In this document: piece by piece, positions 4,808-8,240 of the stretch
How positions within the stretch are numbered: position 1 is the stretch's first letter
How the letters are laid out: each line of letters begins with the position of its first letter
Assembly (NCBI GenBank): GCA_028287225.1
Contig: JAQBPZ010000188.1
Coordinates: 1 to 8,240 of the forward strand
Direction: 5' to 3'
Length of the DNA stretch: 8,240 nt
Source of the DNA: Gemmatimonadota bacterium
GTDB lineage: Bacteria > Gemmatimonadota > Gemmatimonadetes > Gemmatimonadales > Gemmatimonadaceae
Translations under genes and position numbers: made by a program
Notes under the pieces: model-generated
Told to the model about the DNA's origin: nothing
The model's input: only the letters and a program-made list of their open reading frames with translations
Databases searched by the model: none

Positions 4808-5677
4808 CTAACGGAGAAAGGGCAGCAGGGCAGAGAAGAGCGGCGCGGGCTGCTCAACGTACGGTACATGCCCGCAGGATTCCAGCACCACGAGCTCGGC
4901 GCCGAGGGCACTGGCGACCTCCTCCGAGGAGGCGAGCGGGATCGGATCCTGCCGGCCGTGCATCACGAGGCTCGGAATCCGCAGCGCCGCCAGCTCCCGC
5001 CGCAGGTCGTACTCGCCGAGCGAGCGCCAGATGGACTGCTGCACGCGGCCCGTCACGCGGAAGGGCGTGAGGTCGTGCGCGCGGGCCGGGTCGGCGAAGT
5101 AGCCAGCCACGCTGAGCTCGAAGGTGCGCTGCCGGAAGGCGTCGGGATCACGCTCGCGCAGGCCGGAGGCCAGGAGGGCCGCGCGCAGGGCGGCGACGGC
5201 GGGTCCCGCCTGCCGCCGCGCGAACTCCGCCTCGAACTCGGCGCGATGCTCGCGGGTGGCCGGGGCGGGATCGATCAACGCGAGGCGGGCCGGCACGGGC
5301 TGCACCCGTCCGGCCGCCGCCTCGATGGCGTAGAGCATGGCCAGGAGGCCGCCCCACGAGTAGCCCACGATCGTGAGCGGCTGAATGCCGAGCTCCTCGA
5401 CGACGGTGGCGACGTCCACCACCTGCTCCTGCCAGCCGATCTCCGCCCGGTCGTCGTCGTGCCTGGAGCGTCCGCCGCCGCGCTGGTCGTAGAGCACCAC
5501 CCGATGCTCGCGCGCGAGCTCGAGCATCTGCGGCAGCAGGTAGTCGTGGCTGGCGCCCGGTCCCCCGTGCAGCACCAGCACCGGCGGCGCAGCCCTGTCG
5601 CCGTACTCGCACCAGTAGAGCGGTACGGGCGTATGCTGCGTGGTGCCTTCGGCACGCGGCGCGGGGATGGGTGGCAT
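4808..5677 (-). CDS. Alpha/beta hydrolase, proline iminopeptidase-like
   Basis: A 289-residue alpha/beta-hydrolase-fold enzyme of the S33 proline iminopeptidase type, a family that removes N-terminal Pro from peptides or hydrolyses related amides and esters. Evidence is the oxyanion-hole motif HGGPG (37-41), YDQRGGGRS (63-71), the nucleophile elbow GYSWGG with S107, an acid in GRQD (D244) and the catalytic His in CGH (H270). The order and spacing are normal, with a helical cap between about 140 and 225. There is no signal peptide, so it is probably cytoplasmic. Because HGGPG and DQRG also occur in other S33 hydrolases, the substrate is not settled. The ATG at 5675-5677 has no Shine-Dalgarno; a TATAGT hexamer ends only 7 nt upstream, so the message may be leaderless. 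The unknown gene follows 4 nt after its stop. Confidence 0.92.
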   Translation of the reverse strand: MPPIPAPRAEGTTQHTPVPLYWCEYGDRAAPPVLVLHGGPGASHDYLLPQMLELAREHRVVLYDQRGGGRSRHDDDRAEIGWQEQVVDVATVVEELGIQPLTIVGYSWGGLLAMLYAIEAAAGRVQPVPARLALIDPAPATREHRAEFEAEFARRQAGPAVAALRAALLASGLRERDPDAFRQRTFELSVAGYFADPARAHDLTPFRVTGRVQQSIWRSLGEYDLRRELAALRIPSLVMHGRQDPIPLASSEEVASALGAELVVLESCGHVPYVEQPAPLFSALLPFLR

Positions 5678-5684
5678 GCGGTGA

Positions 5685-5690
5685 ACTATA
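5685..5690 (-). promoter_or_regulatory. Possible -10 hexamer (TATAGT) for the hydrolase gene
   Basis: TATAGT on the minus strand matches TATAAT at 5 of 6 positions in the 96-bp gap after the deacetylase gene. Only 7 nt separate it from the ATG at 5677, so a start site at normal distance would fall on or next to the start codon, giving a leaderless message. No clear -35 hexamer is seen. Confidence 0.35.
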
Positions 5691-5773
5691 AGAGTCGGAC
5701 GCGGGAACGGTGACTGGCGGAGCGCACGTGGGCGGCTTAAGAAGTTCTCATACTCCCGGAACCGCCATGACGT

Positions 5774-6676
5774 CTATGCGAACGACGCCGCGATGCGCAC
5801 GGTGTTCAGGTGCACGGACACGGTGTCCTCGATGTCGCGTCCATAGCCACCGCCGACCGTGATCACCACCGGAATGCCGACCTCGCGACAGCGCTCGAGC
5901 ACGTATGCGTCACGGCGTGCGAGGCCGTCGAAGGTGAGCCGCAGGCGGCCGAGCGCGTCGCCCTCATGCGGGTCGGCGCCGGCGATGTAGAACACGAGGT
6001 CGGGCGACGACTCGGCCAGCACGGCGGGCAGCGACTCCGCGAGACGCGCGAGGTAGGCGTCGTCGCCGGTGCCGTCGTCGAGCTCCACGTCGAGTCGGCC
6101 GGGCACCTTGTGGAAGGGATAGTTGCGGCCGCCGTGCATGCTGAAGGTGTACACGTCCCCATCGCCGGCGAAGATCGCGTGCGTGCCATTGCCCTGGTGC
6201 ACGTCGAGGTCCACGATCGCCGCGCGACGGATGCGCCCCGAGGCCTGCAGCCGGCGGATCGCGATGGCGATGTCGTTGAACACGCAGAACCCCTCGCCGC
6301 GATCCGCGAAGGCGTGATGCGTGCCGCCCGCGAGGTTCATCGCGACGCCGTCGACGAGGGCGCGGTCGCTCGCGGCGAGGGTGCCGCCCACCGCGCGCAG
6401 CGACCGCTCCACCAGCGCCGGCGACCACGGAAGCCCGAGGCGGCGAATCTCCGCCTCGTCCAGCCGTCCCTCCGTGAAGCGCGCGACGTACTCCGCCGTG
6501 TGCACGCGCAGCAGGTCGTCGACGGACGCGCGTTGCGGGTCGAGCACGTGATCGGCGGGGACGAGACCGTCGCCGATCACCCGCTCACGGAGCATCGCGT
6601 ACTTGGCCACGGGAAAGCGGTGACCCGGTGGCAGGGGAAAGACGTAGCGCGACGACGACCAGAGGGTGAGCGACAT
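5774..6676 (-). CDS. Histone deacetylase family protein (HDAC11-like)
   Basis: A 300-residue Zn-dependent deacylase of the arginase/deacetylase fold. In bacteria this family acts on acetyl-lysine, acetylpolyamines or other acyl amides. Active-site features are complete: GGTHHAF with the His pair H120/H121, VDLDVHQGNGT with Zn ligands D158 and H160, AGADPHEGD with the third ligand D235, and GGGYG with the transition-state Tyr (Y278). The order GTHHAF-(x)n-GFCVFNDIA and the compact length resemble class IV (HDAC11-like) bacterial members more than acetoin-utilisation AcuC, which is usually longer. There is no signal peptide. The ATG lies 12 nt after the stop of the M28 peptidase gene, so the two are probably co-transcribed. 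No Shine-Dalgarno is visible. The physiological substrate cannot be told from sequence. Confidence 0.95.
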   Translation of the reverse strand: MSLTLWSSSRYVFPLPPGHRFPVAKYAMLRERVIGDGLVPADHVLDPQRASVDDLLRVHTAEYVARFTEGRLDEAEIRRLGLPWSPALVERSLRAVGGTLAASDRALVDGVAMNLAGGTHHAFADRGEGFCVFNDIAIAIRRLQASGRIRRAAIVDLDVHQGNGTHAIFAGDGDVYTFSMHGGRNYPFHKVPGRLDVELDDGTGDDAYLARLAESLPAVLAESSPDLVFYIAGADPHEGDALGRLRLTFDGLARRDAYVLERCREVGIPVVITVGGGYGRDIEDTVSVHLNTVRIAASFA

Positions 6677-6688
6677 CGCCGACGTCGA

Positions 6689-8011
6689 TCAGCCGCCGCG
6701 CCGGCCCAGCGTGACGGTCACCGCGTGCGGCTGGCCGGCGCGCAGGAATCCGATGGACACCTTCTCGCCGGGCTGGTGCGCGTAGAGCGCACTGGAATAG
6801 CTGTAGAGATCCTTCACCGCCACGCCCCCGAGCACGACGATCACGTCGCCGGCGCGAAGGCCCGCGACGTCGGCGGGGCTGCCGGCGCGCACGCCGGTGA
6901 GGCGGAGGCCCGGCGCGTCGCCCGCGCTCATGTCCGGAATGGTGCCGAGGTAGACGCTGGAGCCCTGACCCGCGCTCATCGAGGCGACCGGCGCCTCGGC
7001 GCGACGCACCGTGAGCCGCGCGGGAGCATCGGCGATGCTGCGCACGACGCGCTCGGCCAGCGCCACGATGCGGGCCTCGCCCTCCACGTTGATGCGCTCC
7101 ACGTCATCGGTGGCGCGGTGGTAGTCGTCGTGGAGGTCGGTGAAGAAGTGCAGCACCGGGATCCCCTTCGCGTAGAAGGAGCTGTGGTCCGACGGCCCGA
7201 AACCGTCGGCGACGCTCGACAGGCGCAGGCCGGTGCCGTCGTTCGCGCGCTCCAGGATGCCCGGCAGCTCGGCCGCGGTGCCGGTGCCGTAGACAATGAG
7301 GTGATCGGCGCGCAGGCGGCCCACCATGTCGAAGTTGATCATCGCCGTGATGCTGTCCGTCGCCACCGGCGAGTGTTCCACGAGCCACTGCGAGCCGAGC
7401 AGGCCGAGCTCCTCGCCGGTGAAGTGCGCGATGAGGATGGAGCGGCGCGCCGGTCGCGCGGCAAAGGTGCGGGCGAGCTCCAGCGCCGCGGCGGTGCCCG
7501 AGGCATTGTCGTCGGCGCCGTTGCGGATGGCGTCCTTCGCCTCGGGATCCATGGCGCTGGCCGGCGAGCGTCCGAGGTGGTCGAAGTGGGCACCGATCAC
7601 GACGACCTCGCCGGCGAGCGCCGGGTCGCGGCCGGGAACGAGCGCGATCACGTTCTGCGTCGGCACGCCCTCCGGCCGTCCCGCATGCGAGAGCTCGGCG
7701 CCGCGCGCGGTGAAGCGCTGAAGGAACGAGCGGCACGACGCCGGCGCCGGGGTGGCGAGGCATCCTGGCCGCGCGGTGTCCGTGGCGAGCGGCCGCAGGC
7801 CCAGGGCGGCGTGGCGGCGCGCGAGCCAGGCCGCCGCGCTGTCGTTGCCAGCCGTGCCCGTGCCGCGCCCTTCCAGCCGGTCGTCGGCCAGGTAGGCGAT
7901 GTCGGCAAGCAGGCGCGCGGCTCTGGTGTCGGGCGACAGCTCGCCGGCCGGGGCGTGGCGGCAGGCGCTGGCGAGCAGCGTGAGGGCAGCGAGGCGGAGT
8001 GCGAGGCGCAT
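6689..8011 (-). CDS. M28 family metallopeptidase with C-terminal PDZ domain
   Basis: A 440-residue exported Zn peptidase, probably an aminopeptidase. The signal sequence (MRLALRLAALTLLASAC) ends at C17; with Ala at -3 the lipobox is imperfect, so it may be a lipoprotein or simply secreted. The M28 di-zinc site is complete: GAHFDH (H142, D144), GADDNASG (D167), TGEELGLLGS (catalytic base E200, ligand E201), NFDMVG (D228) and DDYHRATDD (H298). A linker (about 330-360) leads to a PDZ domain at about 365-437, with GLRLTGVRAGSPADVAGL and GDVIVVLGG; it probably helps substrate or partner binding. An insert at 78-100 holds C84 and C93, which could pair outside the cytoplasm. It is first of a likely two-gene unit with the deacetylase. 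There is no Shine-Dalgarno. Confidence 0.95.
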   Translation of the reverse strand: MRLALRLAALTLLASACRHAPAGELSPDTRAARLLADIAYLADDRLEGRGTGTAGNDSAAAWLARRHAALGLRPLATDTARPGCLATPAPASCRSFLQRFTARGAELSHAGRPEGVPTQNVIALVPGRDPALAGEVVVIGAHFDHLGRSPASAMDPEAKDAIRNGADDNASGTAAALELARTFAARPARRSILIAHFTGEELGLLGSQWLVEHSPVATDSITAMINFDMVGRLRADHLIVYGTGTAAELPGILERANDGTGLRLSSVADGFGPSDHSSFYAKGIPVLHFFTDLHDDYHRATDDVERINVEGEARIVALAERVVRSIADAPARLTVRRAEAPVASMSAGQGSSVYLGTIPDMSAGDAPGLRLTGVRAGSPADVAGLRAGDVIVVLGGVAVKDLYSYSSALYAHQPGEKVSIGFLRAGQPHAVTVTLGRRGG

Positions 8012-8032
8012 TGGACGTGGTGGAGGTGCCGA

Positions 8033-8038
8033 ATGATA
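8033..8038 (-). promoter_or_regulatory. Possible -10 hexamer (TATCAT) for the M28 peptidase gene
   Basis: TATCAT on the minus strand matches TATAAT at 4 of 6 positions and is the only AT-rich patch in the upstream region. It lies 21 nt before the ATG, predicting a leader of about 15 nt. No -35 hexamer is recognisable. It would drive the peptidase and deacetylase genes. Confidence 0.3.
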
Positions 8039-8176
8039 AGGGCTGCATCCTCAGGCGGCCCCGCCACACCCCGGAAACCTCGCCCACGCCCGGGACCGGG
8101 GCGTCATGTCAGCCCGTCCCCATGCTGGCCGCGCGACAGGGCGATGCGAGATAGCGAGTGACGAGTAAGTCGGGGA

Positions 8177-8233
8177 GCGTCCCGGGCGTCGGTCACCCCG
8201 CAGGAGCGAGTGCAACGAGCGAGTGTCGGGGTC
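8177..8233 (+). repeat. 57-nt dispersed repeat, copy 2
   Basis: It matches the inverted copy at 866-922 at 48 of 57 positions without gaps, including GCGTCCCGGGCG and the GTCAYCCCGCAGGAG core at the same 5-base spacing. The end GGGGTCAC mirrors its own GGTCACCCC start, so this copy can also fold on itself. Just before it (about 8147-8169) is a short repeat of TAGCGAGT/GACGAGT type that resembles CGAGTAGCGAGTAACG at 1527-1542. The rest of 8012-8176 holds only the possible promoter, and I see no gene in it. Confidence 0.65.
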
Positions 8234-8240
8234 ACTGTCC

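Noticed and set aside
4804..4911. N-terminal 36-codon extension of the unknown protein
   Set aside because: It overlaps the end of the hydrolase gene in another frame and its composition (Ser, Pro, Cys, Arg) differs from the rest of the protein. The GTG 4 nt after the hydrolase stop is a better start.
5731..5766. GGCGG/CCGCC hairpin between the deacetylase and hydrolase genes
   Set aside because: The stem is only 5 bp around a loop of about 26 nt, so it is no better than chance in this composition.
5810..8161. A 783-codon open frame on the plus strand
   Set aside because: It lies antisense to the deacetylase and peptidase genes, both of which have complete family motifs. Its translation is low-complexity Arg/Ala/His/Val-rich, as expected from the complement of GC-rich coding DNA.
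1..8240. A transposase, integrase, toxin-antitoxin, defence or biosynthetic gene
   Set aside because: All nine genes are accounted for by housekeeping families or unrecognised proteins without such motifs, so no new multi-gene system can be supported here.

Overview
This is a GC-rich bacterial window with nine protein genes, all on the minus strand, so transcription runs from high to low coordinates. The gene set and intergenic style point to a Gram-negative environmental bacterium. The indicators are two putative lipoproteins, a TonB C-terminal-like domain, an M28 peptidase with a C-terminal PDZ domain, an HDAC11-like deacetylase, and small GTCAYCCCG-type dispersed repeats. Gemmatimonadota is my best guess, from general resemblance only; the window has no rRNA or other marker.

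Layout in transcription order. (1) 8012-8240 is non-coding and carries one copy of a 57-nt dispersed repeat and a possible promoter. (2) 8011-5774 holds a secreted M28/PDZ peptidase followed after 12 nt by a histone-deacetylase-family enzyme. (3) 5677-4324 holds a proline-iminopeptidase-like alpha/beta hydrolase followed almost directly by an unrecognised 159-residue protein. (4) 4323-4110 is a structured non-coding segment bounded by a 27-bp inverted repeat. (5) 4109-1609 holds DNA polymerase X (Pol beta core plus PHP domain) overlapping endonuclease III at TGATG, a base-excision-repair pair. (6) 1608-1497 contains a paired stem-loop. (7) 1496-1008 encodes a small lipoprotein with a TonB C-terminal-like domain, whose stop codon lies in a tandem repeat. 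(8) 1007-674 is a fold-back element with a 29-bp inverted repeat, short G/C-run tandem arrays and an internal inverted pair of dispersed repeats. (9) 673-24 encodes a cyclophilin overlapping (ATGA) a 60-residue single-span membrane protein.

Functionally the window is mostly housekeeping. The polX-nth overlap makes sense as lesion excision plus gap filling and end processing. The peptidase, deacetylase and iminopeptidase could contribute to peptide or acyl-group turnover, but only proximity supports that. The most unusual material is non-coding: two different fold-back elements in intergenic gaps, a repeat copy shared by both ends of the window, and an octamer array that gives a stop in every frame of the strand on which a gene ends. 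I found no CRISPR array, transposase, tRNA, rRNA or recognisable defence or biosynthetic system.
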